From assembly GCF_018130785.1 (NCBI RefSeq), contig NZ_JAFCJT010000019.1, positions 62,001-126,000 of the forward strand: DNA of 64,000 nt, written 5' to 3'. The notes beneath the pieces are model-generated. The model saw nothing but the letters and a program-made list of their open reading frames with translations. It searched no databases and was not told where the DNA came from. The translations under genes and the position numbers were made by a program. This DNA is from Bradyrhizobium liaoningense (GTDB lineage Bacteria; Pseudomonadota; Alphaproteobacteria; Rhizobiales; Xanthobacteraceae). Positions 28,401 through 36,139 of this stretch are shown in pieces; position 1 is the stretch's first letter; each line of letters begins with the position of its first letter.

Positions 28401-28811
28401 CATCACCAGGCCCGCATCCTGATGGTATCGGCGAGCGCGCTGGAGGCGCACGGCACGCCGCTGGCGCAGCCCTTCCATGACGGCTATTTGATGAAGCCGA
28501 TCGACATCCCGCGGCTCTTGGAGACGATCCGCCAACTCCTCCGGATCGAATGGCAGTACGGCTCGGACGAGATCGCGGTGCCGTTCTGGCGGCCCGAGAG
28601 CGGATCGAGGCCGCCGGTGCGGCACATCGAGGCGCTGCTCGGGCTCGGCCAGATCGGCTACGTCAAGGGCATCCAGTTGAAGCTGGACGAGATCGGCAGC
28701 GAGCACCCCGAGCATGCCGACTTCGTCGCGGAAATGCGGTCGCTGGTCGACCGCTTCGATCTCGACCGGTACATGGCCACATTGAAGACGTTGCATGCGC
28801 ATGAGCATTGA
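25440..28811 (+). CDS. NCS1-transporter-like hybrid sensor histidine kinase/response regulator
   Basis: A 1123-residue fusion. Residues about 30-490 are a polytopic membrane domain resembling the NCS1 purine/cytosine permease family (GGTITLNYGVTNASAAILVV near the start, GGFGYIG-like loop RGAGFGYIGSTVTSL, KINVTNAYAGSIAWSNFFSR). A Cys-rich knot follows (about 499-540), then two more helices (about 575-650), HisKA with phospho-acceptor His682 (LSHELRSPLNAI), HATPase (LLSNAIKFT, DTGPGIQ, GTGLGLTI), a receiver with Asp968 (LFLLDISMPAMDGW) and a short C-terminal helical tail. I chose GTG 25440 after GGGAGTGGGG. Divergence from urtA and overlap with a response-regulator gene suggest it senses an amide or related compound through the transporter-like domain. 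Confidence 0.9.
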   Translation: MAGRQQIDRVRRQYNQWVANQTLEDYALRFTAKSARRWSAARVANTALGAISFLALEAIGGTITLNYGVTNASAAILVVSTIIFFCGVPIAYYAAKCGIDIDLLTRGAGFGYIGSTVTSLIYATFTFIFFAIEAVILATALEMCFGIPRPIGYLISAVAIIPLVTYGITLISRFQLWTQPIWIILHILPFAAIAWANPYSFTEWRKFAGEHGDASGHFDLLLFGVASSVVFSLVAQVGEQVDFLRFLPRDRRTSRTSWWIALLIAGPGWIIFGALKLLLGSFLAFFALSHGLSGELAAEPAHMYLEAFRYVLSQPDLALALTGTFVILSQLKINVTNAYAGSIAWSNFFSRLTHSHPGRVVWLVFNVMVALLLMEIGVYKALEHTLALYSNVAIAWVGALVADLVVNKPLGLRPPQMEFKRAHLYDINPVGVGAMTIATIVSIAAFYGLFGPTMKALAAFVALTVAFVTAPVIAWLTDGKYYIARKPKRSWVNIEAIQCCICEHSFEPEDMTSCPAYAGPICSLCCSLDARCHDLCKPHARAQVQFSDALGRILPQPIYQRINSQFGHYIGVFVVSAGLVALVLGLIYLQTSASVHGENMLVSNVLWKVFFSLSIIIGVVAWLFVLAQQSRRAAEAETRRQTALLIQEIDAHKRTDTELQRAKEVAESANLAKSRYVVGLSHELRSPLNAISGYAQLLEQDATLNTKPRDQVRVVRRSADHLSGLIDGILDISKIEAGRLYLSRDEVRLSEFLDQLVGMFRLQAAAKGIDFVFRRPAHLPVVVYADEKRLRQVLINLLSNAIKFTQTGSVQFVVHYRSPVAEFEVIDTGPGIQGDDLERIFAPFERGALGVSQPQTGTGLGLTISRLLAGVMGGDIKVLSTVGAGSTFKVKILLSEVTNPQRIAPVEAPVSGYHGARKTILITDDDPVHRDLLREVLAPLGFILLSATDGPGCLALAQHCRPDLFLLDISMPAMDGWAVAEALRTSGHHQARILMVSASALEAHGTPLAQPFHDGYLMKPIDIPRLLETIRQLLRIEWQYGSDEIAVPFWRPESGSRPPVRHIEALLGLGQIGYVKGIQLKLDEIGSEHPEHADFVAEMRSLVDRFDLDRYMATLKTLHAHEH

Positions 28812-29721
28812 GTCGAGGAAGCGCGATGTCGCGCTCGTTGTCGATGACTCCCCGGAGACGCTGCGGCTGCTCACCGACGCGCTCGACGGCGCCGGGATGA
28901 CGGTGATGGTGGCGCTCGACGGCGCGGCCGCGATGCGCATCGTCGACCAGATCACGCCCGACATCGTGCTGCTGGATGCCGTGATGCCCGGCATGGACGG
29001 CTTCGAGACCTGCCGCCGGCTCAAACGCGATGCGGGCGTTGCCAACGTGCCCGTGATCTTCATGACGGGCCTTGCTGAGACCGAGCACATCGTGCGCGGG
29101 CTGGAGGCCGGCGGCGTCGACTACGTGACAAAACCGATTGTGATCGAGGAGATGCTGGCGCGCATCCGAGTCCATCTCGGCAACGCCCGCCTGACCCAGA
29201 GCGCGCGCGCCGCGCTCGACGTCTCCGGCCGCTTCCTGTTCGCGGTCAATCGCCAGGGTCACATCCTCTGGGCCACCCCGCAGGCACAAAAACTGCTGTC
29301 CGATCATCCCGCCGCGCAGACTGACGACTTCGTCCTGCCGCCATCACTCTTGCAATGGCTGGAGCAGGCGAAGGGCAAGGGCAGCTCGAAGTCGCAGGCG
29401 GCTCCCCTGCCCGACAATCCGCAACTGCGGCTCTACTACATGGGCGAAACCGCGCCGAACGAGTTCCTGCTGCGACTGTCCAAGGAATCCGGCACCGCGC
29501 TGCCGGCCGAATTCACCAGCGAGCTCGGCCTCACCGCCCGCGAGGGCGAAGTGCTGGCCTGGCTCAGCAAGGGCAAGACCAACCGCGACATCGCGCAGAT
29601 CCTGGGCTTGAGCCCGCGCACCGTCGACAAGCATCTGGAGCAGATCTACGCCAAGCTCGGCGTGGAGAACCGGACCGCGGCGGCGGCCATAGCGACGAAT
29701 GCGACGAGAAGGAATTCGTAG
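28801..29721 (+). CDS. LuxR/FixJ-type response regulator
   Basis: A 306-residue response regulator. The receiver domain (about 8-125) has phospho-acceptor Asp59 (DIVLLDAVMPGMDG), the acidic pair VVDDS and the conserved Lys in VTKPI. A 90-residue linker resembles a PAS-like region (GRFLFAVNRQGHILWATPQA). The C-terminal LuxR helix-turn-helix (about 235-295) reads LTAREGEVLAWLSKGKTNRD, then IAQILGLSPRTVDKHLEQIY. It overlaps the hybrid kinase gene by 11 bp (an ATG at 28795 is also possible), so the two form a cognate phosphorelay. The obvious target is the divergent urtA promoter region. Confidence 0.92.
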   Translation: MSIESRKRDVALVVDDSPETLRLLTDALDGAGMTVMVALDGAAAMRIVDQITPDIVLLDAVMPGMDGFETCRRLKRDAGVANVPVIFMTGLAETEHIVRGLEAGGVDYVTKPIVIEEMLARIRVHLGNARLTQSARAALDVSGRFLFAVNRQGHILWATPQAQKLLSDHPAAQTDDFVLPPSLLQWLEQAKGKGSSKSQAAPLPDNPQLRLYYMGETAPNEFLLRLSKESGTALPAEFTSELGLTAREGEVLAWLSKGKTNRDIAQILGLSPRTVDKHLEQIYAKLGVENRTAAAAIATNATRRNS

Positions 29722-29765
29722 CAGCACTGCAGATGAGTTGGTGCGCCGTTCGCTCAAGCAAAAGT

Positions 29766-29905
29766 GTCGTCCCGGACAAGCGCAGCGCATATCCGGGACC
29801 CATACCCACAAGGAGATGTTTGGCGAAGACTCGGAGTTGCCCGTTCGCCCTATAACCACCGCCTGGGAGTATGGGTCCCGGGCTCGCTTCGCGCCCCGGG
29901 ACGGC
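29766..29905. repeat. Palindromic intergenic repeat, GTCGTCCCGG type
   Basis: The element starts GTCGTCCCGGACAAGCGCAG, carries GGGACCCATACCCACA and ATGGGTCCCGGGCTCGC, and ends CCCCGGGACGGC. The internal blocks (CCATACCCACA, CGCCGTAACCAC-like, TATGGGTCCC, CGGCGGAGTGTG) recur in the element at 60293-60425. It fills most of the gap between the response-regulator gene and the convergent monooxygenase gene. Confidence 0.75.
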
Positions 29906-29951
29906 GGCGGAGTGTGTGGCGATCGTCCCGCCTCCTACACCAACAACCCTC

Positions 29952-31454
29952 TCACCCGTACACGAACGCCTTGTCATCCAGATCCGTCTTCGGAATCTCG
30001 TCCTTCTCGGTCCAGTAATCCTGGCTGTGCTGCCATTCCGGCTTGTCGCCGCGCTTGGGGAGCAGGTCCATGTTGCGCATCATGTAGCCGGGGTTGAAGT
30101 TTTCCGGATCGATCCAGGGCAGGATCGGCATGTTGTGGTCTTCGGCGCGGAGCTTGACTTCGACCTTCTTGGTGCCCTTGGCCTTCATGTGGCCGAGGAG
30201 ACGGCAGACGAAATCGGCGACGAGGTCGACGCGCAGCGTCCAGCTGGCGCGGAAATAGCCGAACACCCAGACCATGTTCGGTACGCCCGTGAACATCATG
30301 CCGCGATAGGTCACCGTGTCGCCGAAGGCGAGCGGCTTGCCGTCGATCTCGAAGGCGATGTCACCGAGTGCGGCGAGATTGAAGCCGGTCGCGGTGACGA
30401 CGACATCGGCTTCCAGCAGCTTGCCCGATTTGAGCTGAATGCCGTTCTCGACGAAACATTCGATCTCGTCGGTGACGACGGAGGCCTTGCCGCTGGCGAT
30501 GCCCTTGAACAGATCGGCATCCGGCACAAAGGCGATGCGCTGCCGCCACGGCCGGTAGCTCGGCGTGAAATGCGTCTCGACGTCATAGTCAGGCCCGAGC
30601 ACCGCGCTGATCTGGCCGATCAGCTCCTTCTTCACCTGCTCCGGCTTGGAGATGCAGAGCTTCGTAAAGGCATCCTGCTCGAACAGGATCTTGCGGCGGA
30701 CGATCTCGTGGATCCAGGCCTCGTCGACCTGGAGCCTGCGCAGCTCCTCCGCGATCTCGATGGCGTTGCGGCCGAGACGGAAATAGGTCGGCGAGCGCTG
30801 CAGCATGGTGACATGCGCGCACGTGTCCGCGATGTTCGGCACCAGCGTCGCCGCCGTCGCGCCGGAACCGATCACGACCACCTTCTTGCCCGCGAGGTCG
30901 ATATCGTCAGGCCAGCTCTGCGGATGGACGATGCGGCCCTTGAAGCGGTCCGTACCCTTCCATTCCGGGGTGTAACCCTCGGAATGGCGATAATAGCCCT
31001 GGCACATCCAGAGGAAATTCGCGGTAAAGGTCCTGGGCTCACCGGTGTCGGTCGTGACCGCCTCGATGGTCCAGAGATTCTGCTCGCTCGACCAGCTCGC
31101 CGAAATGATCTTGTGCTTGTAGCGGATATGCCGCGCGATATCGTTGTCGTCGATCACCTCGTTCATATAGGCGAGGATTTCCTCGGCGGTCGCGATCGGC
31201 GGGCCGACCCAGGGCTTGAAGCTATAGCCGAAAGTGTGGAGGTCGCTGTCGGAACGGATCCCGGGATAGCGATGCGTGCTCCAGGTGCCGCCGAACGTCG
31301 CTTGCGTTTCCAGGATGACGTAGCTCGTGCCCGGCAGCTGCTTTTCGATGTGATAGGCACTGCCGATGCCGGAGATGCCGGCACCGACGATCAGGACGTC
31401 GAAATGTTCCGTGGCCTGCTTGGTGGTGGCGTGACTGCGTACAGCGACATTCAT
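29952..31454 (-). CDS. Flavin-containing (Baeyer-Villiger type) monooxygenase
   Basis: A 500-residue FAD- and NADPH-dependent monooxygenase. It has two Rossmann motifs (VLIVGAGISGIG near residue 20 and VVVIGSGATAATL near 195). Between them lies the type I Baeyer-Villiger fingerprint FKGRIVHPQSWP, which fits FxGxxxHxxxWP. The protein therefore probably inserts oxygen next to a ketone to make an ester or lactone, or oxidises a heteroatom. The start is ATG 31454 (MNVAVRSHATT); the open frame reaches a TTG at 31526. A FixK/FNR-like palindrome lies about 100 bp upstream. It is monocistronic, with the protease gene upstream on the same strand. Confidence 0.9.
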   Translation of the reverse strand: MNVAVRSHATTKQATEHFDVLIVGAGISGIGSAYHIEKQLPGTSYVILETQATFGGTWSTHRYPGIRSDSDLHTFGYSFKPWVGPPIATAEEILAYMNEVIDDNDIARHIRYKHKIISASWSSEQNLWTIEAVTTDTGEPRTFTANFLWMCQGYYRHSEGYTPEWKGTDRFKGRIVHPQSWPDDIDLAGKKVVVIGSGATAATLVPNIADTCAHVTMLQRSPTYFRLGRNAIEIAEELRRLQVDEAWIHEIVRRKILFEQDAFTKLCISKPEQVKKELIGQISAVLGPDYDVETHFTPSYRPWRQRIAFVPDADLFKGIASGKASVVTDEIECFVENGIQLKSGKLLEADVVVTATGFNLAALGDIAFEIDGKPLAFGDTVTYRGMMFTGVPNMVWVFGYFRASWTLRVDLVADFVCRLLGHMKAKGTKKVEVKLRAEDHNMPILPWIDPENFNPGYMMRNMDLLPKRGDKPEWQHSQDYWTEKDEIPKTDLDDKAFVYG

Positions 31455-31553
31455 TGTTGCTTCTATGCCTTGCTTGTTTTTGTGGCCGCCCTTGACCGGA
31501 CGGCGCGTTTCCTCCGCGACGGACAAGATCGCCCATCGCGCTTCCGCTTTAAA

Positions 31554-31567
31554 ATGACATAGATCAA
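31554..31567 (-). promoter_or_regulatory. FixK/FNR-like box upstream of the monooxygenase
   Basis: On the minus strand the 14-mer is TTGATCTATGTCAT, against the FNR/FixK consensus TTGAT-N4-[AG]TCAA; only the last base departs. It ends about 100 bp before the ATG at 31454. One box of this quality can occur by chance. Confidence 0.35.
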
Positions 31568-31579
31568 GTCGCGATCAAA

Positions 31580-32335
31580 CTACAACGCCGCACCCCAGCT
31601 CCGCGCGGTCTGCAAAATCCAGTCGCGATAGAGCGTGAGTGGCGTGACGCCGGTCAATCCACCGCAGCCGGCGGCGCCGTTCGGCCCCGTCGACCAGCTG
31701 ATGACGCCGACGAGCACAGAGCCGCTCGGCTTGTCCTCGAACACGGGACCGCCGGAATCACCGGTGCAGGCGCCAATTCCGTCGCGAACACCGTTGGTTA
31801 CGGGATCGACCAGCCGGATCTGGAGCGTGCCGGGCTGCCCCGTGGCAACGAGCCCGGCAACACGCGTGGCGCCGCCGCTCTTGCCGTCACCGCGCACGGT
31901 GACGCCGATACCGGCGATGACGAAGCGGCTGCCGACCTGGATTGGAATATTCGGCGCGCCGACCGACACCGTCGATTTTCCCTTGAGTGGAATTTCCAGT
32001 TGCAGCAATGCCACGTCCGCGGTGGCGCGGTGCGCCTGCATTGCCTGCATGTTGAAGTTGGGATGGATCGCGACTGTACGGACATTCAGCAATTGCGGCG
32101 CACCGTCGGCGCCGCGATCAACGATCTTGTAGTCCGCGCCCGGTTGCACGCAGTGGGCGACGGTCAGCACGAGTTTTGGCGCGATCAGGCTGCCGGTGCA
32201 GAAATTGCCCCGCGATCCGACGATGGTGACGACCGCGCGCGCAACGCCATCCGTCTGCGGCGTGCCGCCGCCCACGATCGCATAAGCGGGCGTCGCAAGC
32301 AGCGCGGCTGCGATGAGAGTTGCAAGCTTCTTCAT
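31580..32335 (-). CDS. Secreted trypsin-like serine protease (S1 family)
   Basis: A 251-residue S1 peptidase with a Sec signal peptide (MKKLATLIAAALLATPAYA) directly followed by the mature-type N-terminus IVGGG. The catalytic triad is visible: His in LTVAHCV, Asp in ATADVALLQL and Ser in CTGDSGGPVF. Cysteines are placed for the usual disulphides (FCTGSL/AHC, GIGACTG/AGCGG). The absence of an obvious propeptide suggests signal peptidase cleavage itself yields the active N-terminus. The start is ATG 32335; eight extra residues are possible. It is periplasmic or extracellular, with unknown substrates. Confidence 0.93.
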   Translation of the reverse strand: MKKLATLIAAALLATPAYAIVGGGTPQTDGVARAVVTIVGSRGNFCTGSLIAPKLVLTVAHCVQPGADYKIVDRGADGAPQLLNVRTVAIHPNFNMQAMQAHRATADVALLQLEIPLKGKSTVSVGAPNIPIQVGSRFVIAGIGVTVRGDGKSGGATRVAGLVATGQPGTLQIRLVDPVTNGVRDGIGACTGDSGGPVFEDKPSGSVLVGVISWSTGPNGAAGCGGLTGVTPLTLYRDWILQTARSWGAAL

Positions 32336-32442
32336 GGGAACACGCTTTGACGTCGGCATCGGTGGCGGGAGATTGCTTCAGACTGGCCCTTGCCGATAGC
32401 GCATGCTAGCCCTCTTGGAAAGGAATTGACGAGGGCAGGATA

Positions 32443-33078
32443 GTGGCGATCGAGGCTGTGATCTTTGATTTTGGCGGCGTGCTGACGAGCTCCCCGTTCG
32501 AGGCGTTCGCGCGGTACGAGCAGGAACGCGGCCTGCCCGTCGACATCATCCGGCGCACCAACGCCGCCAACCATCTGGAGAATGCCTGGGCCAAGTTCGA
32601 GCGGGCCGAGGTCGATATCGACGCGTTCGACAAACTGTTCGCCGAGGAATCGCGCGTGCTTGGCGCCGAGGTGCGCGGGCGTGACGTGCTGCCGCTGCTT
32701 CAGGGCGATCTGCGTCCCGAGATGGTCGAAGCGCTGAAGCGCATCAAGGCGCAATTCAAGACCGGCTGCATCACCAACAATCTGCCGGCCAACGCGATCG
32801 GCAGCCTGACCGGACGCTCACTCTATATCGCCGAGGTGATGGTTCTGTTCGACCACGTCATCGAATCCGCCAAGATCGGGCTGCGCAAGCCCGACCCGCG
32901 CATCTACAAGATGATGGTCGAGACGCTGAAGGTCGATCCGAAGAATTGTGTCTATCTCGACGATCTCGGCGTCAATCTGAAACCCGCGCGCGAGATGGGC
33001 ATGACCACGATCAAGGTCGCCAATGGCGCGCAGGCGATTCGAGAACTCGAGGCGGCGACGGGCTTGAAGCTGGGGTAG
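32443..33078 (+). CDS. HAD superfamily (subfamily IA) hydrolase
   Basis: A 211-residue haloacid-dehalogenase-fold phosphatase-type enzyme. Motif I is FDFGGVLTS (the second Asp of DxD is replaced by Gly), motif II is ITNN, and motif III/IV is GLRKPDPRIYKMM plus CVYLDDLGVNL. The FGGVL form is that of the N-terminal phosphatase domain of soluble epoxide hydrolases and related proteins. The start is GTG 32443 after GAGGGCAGG. It is divergent from the protease gene; substrate unknown. Confidence 0.9.
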   Translation: MAIEAVIFDFGGVLTSSPFEAFARYEQERGLPVDIIRRTNAANHLENAWAKFERAEVDIDAFDKLFAEESRVLGAEVRGRDVLPLLQGDLRPEMVEALKRIKAQFKTGCITNNLPANAIGSLTGRSLYIAEVMVLFDHVIESAKIGLRKPDPRIYKMMVETLKVDPKNCVYLDDLGVNLKPAREMGMTTIKVANGAQAIRELEAATGLKLG

Positions 33079-33096
33079 CTGGCGCGTCATTCTCCG

Positions 33097-33170
33097 TCGT
33101 TGCGAGCGCAGCGAAGCAATCCAGACTGTCTCCGCGGAGGGATTCTGGATTGCTTCGCTGCGCTCGCAAG
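33097..33170. repeat. Palindromic repeat, TTGCGAGCGCAGCGAAGCAATCC type
   Basis: The left arm CGAGCGCAGCGAAGCAATCC and right arm GGATTGCTTCGCTGCGCTCG are exact inverted repeats around AGACTGTCTCCGCGGAGGGATTCT. It is nearly identical to 55840-55917 and partly to 46787-46847. It lies between convergent genes and would form a 70-nt stem-loop in RNA. Confidence 0.85.
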
Positions 33171-33203
33171 GACTGCGCGGCACGGTCTTGCCTGGCTGAC
33201 TGA

Positions 33204-34310
33204 CTACCCCGCCGCTGCCGCGATCCGCTCCGGAAACGCTGCCGCGAGCGAGGCACGATCCGGCTTCAGCACACCACGCTCGGTGATCAGCCCGGTAACC
33301 AGCCGCGCCGGCGTCACGTCGAACGCGTAATTCGCGACAGGCGAGCCGTCCGGTACGATACGCACCGTCTCCAGCCTTCCGTCCGCAGTACGGCCGGTCA
33401 TGTCGGTGACCTCCGCGCCGCTGCGCTGCTCGATCGGAATGTCGCGGATGCCGTCATCAACGGCGAAATCGATCGTCGGCGACGGCAGAGCGACGTAGAA
33501 CGGCACTTTGTTGTCGTGCGCGGCGAGCGCCTTCAGATAGGTGCCGATCTTGTTGCAGACGTCGCCATTTGCCGCGACGCGATCGGTGCCGACGATGGCA
33601 AGGTCGACCATGCCGTGCTGCATCAGGTGTCCGCCGGTATTGTCGGGGATCACGGTGTGCGGCACGCCGTGATGGCCGAGCTCCCAGGCCGTGAGCGAGG
33701 CGCCCTGGTTGCGCGGACGGGTCTCGTCGACCCAGACATGGATATTGATGCCACGCTCATGCGCGAGATAGATCGGCGCGGTCGCGGTGCCCCAGTCGAC
33801 GGTCGCGAGCCAGCCGGCATTGCAATGGGTCAGCACGTTGACCGTCTCGCCCGGCTTCTTCGCGGCAATCGCCTCGATCAGCTTCAGGCCGTTGCCGGCA
33901 ATGCCCCGGTTGATCTCGACGTCCTGCTCGACGATCTCGTCGGCGCGCGCATAGGCCGCCTCGGCCCGTTCGACGGGATCGACCGGCGCGAGCGCCGTGC
34001 GCATCTCGTCCAGCGCCCATTTCAGGTTGATGGCGGTCGGCCGCGCCACGACAAGCGTGTCGTAAGCACGCTTCAGGCCGGCGTCGGAGGCGTCTTCACG
34101 CATCGCCAGCGCCATGCCGTAAGCCGCGGTCGCGCCGATCAGCGGCGCACCGCGCACCAGCATGTCGCGGATCGCGACCGCGGCGTCTTCGCATGACGTC
34201 AGCTTCGCAACGATGAACTCATGCGGCAGCCGGCGCTGGTCGATCGCGCCCACCGACCAGCCGTCGCGCTCGCGCCAGATGCTGCGGAAATGCTTGCCGT
34301 CGACTTTCAT
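33204..34310 (-). CDS. mtnA: S-methyl-5-thioribose-1-phosphate isomerase
   Basis: Converts methylthioribose-1-phosphate to methylthioribulose-1-phosphate in methionine salvage. The 368-residue protein has the eIF2B-like fold with the family blocks VRGAPLIGATAAYGMAL, NVLTHCNAGWLAT, VDETRPRNQGASLTAWEL, TDRVAANGDVCNKIGTY (catalytic Cys and Asp in THCN and GTDR) and PFYVALPSPTIDF. It starts 18 bp after mtnP, so mtnP-mtnA form an operon that takes methylthioadenosine two steps. Confidence 0.96.
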   Translation of the reverse strand: MKVDGKHFRSIWRERDGWSVGAIDQRRLPHEFIVAKLTSCEDAAVAIRDMLVRGAPLIGATAAYGMALAMREDASDAGLKRAYDTLVVARPTAINLKWALDEMRTALAPVDPVERAEAAYARADEIVEQDVEINRGIAGNGLKLIEAIAAKKPGETVNVLTHCNAGWLATVDWGTATAPIYLAHERGINIHVWVDETRPRNQGASLTAWELGHHGVPHTVIPDNTGGHLMQHGMVDLAIVGTDRVAANGDVCNKIGTYLKALAAHDNKVPFYVALPSPTIDFAVDDGIRDIPIEQRSGAEVTDMTGRTADGRLETVRIVPDGSPVANYAFDVTPARLVTGLITERGVLKPDRASLAAAFPERIAAAAG

Positions 34311-34328
34311 GGCATTCTGCCTTTCGTA

Positions 34329-35204
34329 TCACGCCCGCAGGATGCGCCCGGCCACCGCATCGAGCTTCTTCAAGAGTTCGGGATCGCGCGCCTCGGGCGC
34401 CGTGATCAGCGCGGTGTCGAGCGCGCGGTCCGAACCGATCGGGCACGGCTCGTGCTCGCGCGGAAAATCCCTCGCGAGACGTGCCACCAGCGCCTTCGCC
34501 TTGTCGGCATTCGACGTCAGCACGCGGATGATGTCCTGGACGGTGACGGCATCGTGGTCGGGATGCCAGCAGTCGAAATCCGTCACCATCGCGACCGTGG
34601 CGTAGCAGATCTCGGCCTCACGCGCGAGCTTCGCCTCGGGCATGTTGGTCATACCGATCACGGAATAGCCCGATGTCTTGTAGGTCATGCTTTCCGCGTA
34701 GGTGGAGAATTGCGGTCCCTCCATGCAGAGATAGGTGCCGCCACGCGCAAACGCGATGCCCTCGGCTTCAGCTGCCGCCGCGAGATGGATGCGCAGCCGC
34801 GGCGAGACCGGGTGCGCCATCGACACATGCGCAACGCAGCCCCTGCCGAAGAACGAGCTCTCGCGCTTGTGGGTGCGGTCGACGAACTGGTCGACGAGAA
34901 CGAAGGTGCCAGGTGGCAGCTCCTCCCTGAACGAGCCGCAGGCCGACAGCGAGATCAGGTCGGTGACGCCGGCCCGCTTCAGAACGTCGATGTTGGCGCG
35001 ATAGTTGATATCGGAGGGCGACAGCCGGTGACCCTTGTCGTGCCGCGGCAGGAACACGATCGGCAGGCCGGCAATCGAGCCGCGCCGCAGGGGGGCCGAC
35101 GGCTCGCCCCAGGGGCTCTTGATCACTTCTTCGCGCGCGCCCTCGAGACCCGGCAGATCGTAGATGCCGGAGCCACCGATGATGCCCAATACCGCCTGCG
35201 TCAT
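34329..35204 (-). CDS. mtnP: S-methyl-5'-thioadenosine phosphorylase
   Basis: Phosphorolysis of methylthioadenosine to adenine and methylthioribose-1-phosphate. A 291-residue purine-phosphorylase family protein with GIIGGSGIYDLPGLE, the phosphate site PRHDKGH, NYRANIDVLKRAGVTDLIS and EGPQFSTYAES. The C-terminal DYDCW-like segment is DFDCWHPDHDAV. It is the first gene of the mtnP-mtnA operon. Confidence 0.96.
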   Translation of the reverse strand: MTQAVLGIIGGSGIYDLPGLEGAREEVIKSPWGEPSAPLRRGSIAGLPIVFLPRHDKGHRLSPSDINYRANIDVLKRAGVTDLISLSACGSFREELPPGTFVLVDQFVDRTHKRESSFFGRGCVAHVSMAHPVSPRLRIHLAAAAEAEGIAFARGGTYLCMEGPQFSTYAESMTYKTSGYSVIGMTNMPEAKLAREAEICYATVAMVTDFDCWHPDHDAVTVQDIIRVLTSNADKAKALVARLARDFPREHEPCPIGSDRALDTALITAPEARDPELLKKLDAVAGRILRA

Positions 35205-35507
35205 GCCTGCTCCACCCTGTCAGCTATGTGCGACATGGTTAAGCTATGCCAGTTTTGCGGCGGTTTTGGAACGGGGGTGGTGGGGCGATGCCGGTGCTGT
35301 GAGGAGCGGAAAGGCGGCGCTGCATACTCACTGTCGTCCCCGCGAAAGCGGGGGACCCATAACCTCAGGGCGCAGTTTGGCGAGGATTCGTCGTTCGGTA
35401 CTGCGACCTTCAACGATCGATAGATTCCGCGGTCTGGGTCCCTGCGCCCCGTGCGCAATTGCGCACTAGGCAGGGACGACGCCGGGGGGAGAGATAGGTA
35501 CGTCTAA
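35205..35507. other. Intergenic region with a large palindromic repeat
   Basis: This 303-bp gap upstream of mtnP is mostly the repeat at 35333-35480. The proximal 110 bp should hold the mtnP promoter. No SAM riboswitch-like structure was recognised by eye. A short open frame at 35226-35423 is treated as spurious. Confidence 0.5.
35333..35480. repeat. Palindromic intergenic repeat, GTCGTCCCCGCG...CAGGGACGAC type
   Basis: The left end GTCGTCCCCGCGAAAGCGGG and right end GCAGGGACGAC are inverted. The interior includes GGACCCATAACC, GGTCTGGGTCCC and the 14-mer palindrome TGCGCAATTGCGCA shared with 1801-1924. It belongs with the elements at 29766-29905, 39403-39428 and 60293-60425. Confidence 0.75.
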
Positions 35508-35780
35508 TTAGGCCGCGTTCGCCGGCTGCAACTGCGTCGAGACCATGCGCTCCAGCGTCTCGACGGACTGGAAATTCTCCGGCGTGATCTCGGACTGCGG
35601 GATGGTGAAGTCGAACTCGGCTTCGACGCCGAGCATCAGATTGACCATGTCCATCGAGGTCAGGCCGGCGTCGACGAGCTTCGCCGATGGCGTGATATTC
35701 GCGACGAGCGAATTCTGTTCGAGGATGCCCTTCACCAGCTTGATGATGCGATCACGCACGTCGGTATCGAAGGCCTGCAT
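35508..35780 (-). CDS. Acyl carrier protein-like protein (partner of amino acid:carrier protein ligase)
   Basis: A 90-residue carrier protein. The phosphopantetheine attachment serine lies in AGLTSMDMVNLML (DSL of canonical ACP replaced by TSM), about residue 42, followed by EFDFTIPQSEITPENFQSV, a typical helix II-III region. Amino acid:[carrier protein] ligases in Bradyrhizobium are encoded beside their carrier proteins, and such a ligase lies at 37423. Expected cargo: a glycyl- or alanyl-type thioester on the phosphopantetheine arm. The start is ATG 35780. Divergent from the acyl-CoA dehydrogenase gene. Confidence 0.9.
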   Translation of the reverse strand: MQAFDTDVRDRIIKLVKGILEQNSLVANITPSAKLVDAGLTSMDMVNLMLGVEAEFDFTIPQSEITPENFQSVETLERMVSTQLQPANAA

Positions 35781-36139
35781 CGGCAATTTCCCATCTGTCT
35801 ATTAAGCGGTCGGACCGGCTGCCGGCTACGATGGGCACGACGGCCCGATCCCACAATGGGCGCCACCATTACTTCGCCTTTCTTAGTAAACGATGACTCA
35901 GATTGTCTGGAATTCAGGCTTCTTCCAAAACCCTAACGCGATCGCGGAAATTCCGCCGATGCAGACAACCGGACCTTAACTGTTCGTTCGGAATTGGGCT
36001 TTGTTTACCCTCTATTTCATCGACGAATTTGAATTAAATCCGTAGCCTCGTCTCACAACTAAAGATGGTCGGAGGATCGCTTCAGCGGCATCGCGAATGA
36101 TGCCTGCGATCCTGAACGGCAAACTGGAGGCGGACGAGT
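35781..36139. other. AT-richer divergent promoter region of the carrier protein/ligase locus
   Basis: About 359 bp separate the carrier-protein gene from the acyl-CoA dehydrogenase gene. The stretch 35880-36060 is clearly AT-richer than the flanks (for example GAATTTGAATTAAATCC), as expected of a strong promoter zone. No inverted repeat of good quality, tRNA or riboswitch was seen. ACTGGAGGCGGACGAGT provides the ribosome-binding site for 36140. Confidence 0.5.

Noticed and set aside
35205..35332. Possible SAM riboswitch in front of mtnP
   Set aside because: No SAM-I or SAM-II core could be recognised, and the region is short and repeat-flanked.
35226..35423. 65-codon frame with CxxC and CxCC (MCDMVKLCQFCGG)
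   Set aside because: It looks like a small zinc ribbon but runs through the palindromic repeat at 35333-35480 and has no ribosome-binding site, so coding is unlikely.
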